Positions 5,371 through 5,850 of a stretch of 5,850 nt of DNA are shown one piece after another (positions within the stretch are counted from its first letter, which is position 1; every line of letters starts with the position of its first letter). Both the position numbers and the translations under genes were made by a program. Source of the stretch: Methanosarcinales archaeon (lineage in GTDB: Archaea; Halobacteriota; Methanosarcinia; Methanosarcinales; EX4572-44). Below the pieces are notes generated by a model. The model was not told where the DNA came from. It made no database searches and saw only the letters and a list, made by a program, of their open reading frames with translations. Location of the stretch: NCBI GenBank assembly GCA_004212095.1, contig RXIJ01000105.1, positions 1-5,850 of the forward strand. Reading direction: 5' to 3'.

Positions 5371-5829
5371 TTAAGTCATCAAACCCCATACGTAGGTACG
5401 AGGCATGTATGTGGGTTTCTTCGCATTCGGTTTATCTTGATTCTGTATATATCGCTCAACGACATCCCATCCTTGTCCAACCGATCCATGGTAGCAGCTT
5501 GGTGCCCATAGATGACCTCCGCACCACTCTTTCAGGTGTGAAAATTCTTTTCTGAGCACTCTACTGCTTCTACCTTTGACCCTCGTGGCTATGTAGCTTA
5601 AGGAATACTTCGGCGGATATTTTATGAAGAGGTGGACGTGATCTGTGTTCACTGCCATGTCTATGATTTGAATATCCATCTCCTTGCAGGTTTTTCGGAT
5701 GGTGCCTTCGGTAACCAGAGCAACATCACCTGTTAAAATTTTACCGCGATACTTGGGTGAAAAGACCATGCGATCGGTCAGCAGTGACACTGTGTGGTTA
5801 TCGTGGCGAAGGTTGTTTCTCTGTACCAT
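5371..5829 (-). CDS. tnpA: IS200/IS605-family transposase TnpA (Y1 HUH nuclease)
   Basis: A 152-residue, dimeric single-strand transposase that nicks and rejoins element ends through a 5'-phosphotyrosine. The HUH metal site is H64-V65-H66 in NTDHVHLF. The nucleophile is Y127 in VERYIQNQ, with Q131 as the probable third metal ligand. These numbers equal those I recall for IS608 TnpA, so the catalytic core is colinear. Other family hallmarks are KYRGKIL (26-32), PPKYS (72-76), KGRSSRVLRKEF (85-96) and LWAPSCYHGSVG (107-118). The ATG start at 5829 has AGGAT (5834-5838) 4 bases upstream. The core is intact, so it could be active. The last 21 residues after YIQNQ (DKPNAKKPTYMPR...) are a tail I cannot match to the family; the gene fusing onto downstream DNA is one explanation. 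tnpB is absent and a membrane-protein gene follows at once. Confidence 0.92.
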   Translation of the reverse strand: MVQRNNLRHDNHTVSLLTDRMVFSPKYRGKILTGDVALVTEGTIRKTCKEMDIQIIDMAVNTDHVHLFIKYPPKYSLSYIATRVKGRSSRVLRKEFSHLKEWCGGHLWAPSCYHGSVGQGWDVVERYIQNQDKPNAKKPTYMPRTYVWGLMT

Positions 5830-5850
5830 GTTAATCCTGACAATTGCATT

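Larger units (their letters stand above)
4711..5850 (-). mobile_element. IS200/IS605-family element, tnpA-passenger-right end (tnpA-side end outside window)
   Basis: Reading the - strand, the element runs from beyond 5850 through tnpA (5829-5371) and a membrane-protein gene (5367-4792) to a structured tail ending near 4711. Members of this family move as single strands, have no terminal inverted repeats, and carry subterminal hairpins at both ends. A 9-bp hairpin at 4714-4734 fits the right-end role. tnpB is absent. The exact right boundary is not determined; it should lie a few bases beyond the hairpin, around 4700-4711. The left end with its own hairpin and cleavage site would be to the right of 5850. 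An alternative is that the membrane gene and tail belong to an older element, and that a tnpA-only IS200 landed next to them. Confidence 0.55.

Overview
The window reads as archaeal, most likely a methylotrophic methanogen of the Methanosarcinaceae. The grounds are a PGF-CTERM-type (archaeosortase) C-terminus, GTG and ATG starts with short archaeal Shine-Dalgarno (SD) sites, moderate-to-low GC, a glutamate-1-semialdehyde aminotransferase of the kind I remember from Methanosarcina relatives, and an IS200-type transposase. The family assignment is from memory of related proteins, not from a search.

Bases 1-3350 (+ strand) form one tight transcription unit. It holds the 3' end of a surface protein with a Thr/Pro stalk and PGF-CTERM anchor, two paralogous MacB/FtsX-type permeases, and a LolD-like ABC ATPase that overlaps the second permease by 8 bp. 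Together the last three would make a type VII (MacB/LolCDE-like) ABC complex: a permease heterodimer plus an ATPase dimer. It probably acts on something outside the membrane rather than importing a solute. The anchored protein is a likely partner.

Bases 3351-3400 are a short intergenic region with a perfect 9-bp inverted repeat and an AT-rich promoter-like patch. Bases 3401-4675 (+) are hemL, the last step in making 5-aminolevulinate by the C5 pathway.

From about 4711 to beyond the right edge, on the - strand, lies an incomplete IS200/IS605-family element. A full-length Y1 HUH transposase (tnpA) is followed 3 bases later by a gene for a single-pass membrane protein with a charged cytoplasmic domain. 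After that comes an 80-base, GC-richer stretch that folds into nested hairpins and resembles an IS605 right end or omegaRNA scaffold. No tnpB is visible; the membrane-protein gene sits where tnpB would be expected. This passenger-gene arrangement is the most unusual thing in the window. The element lies about 35 bases downstream of the hemL stop, and its outer (tnpA-side) end is outside the window.

No gene-free stretch exceeds 300 bases. I see no tRNA, rRNA or CRISPR array.
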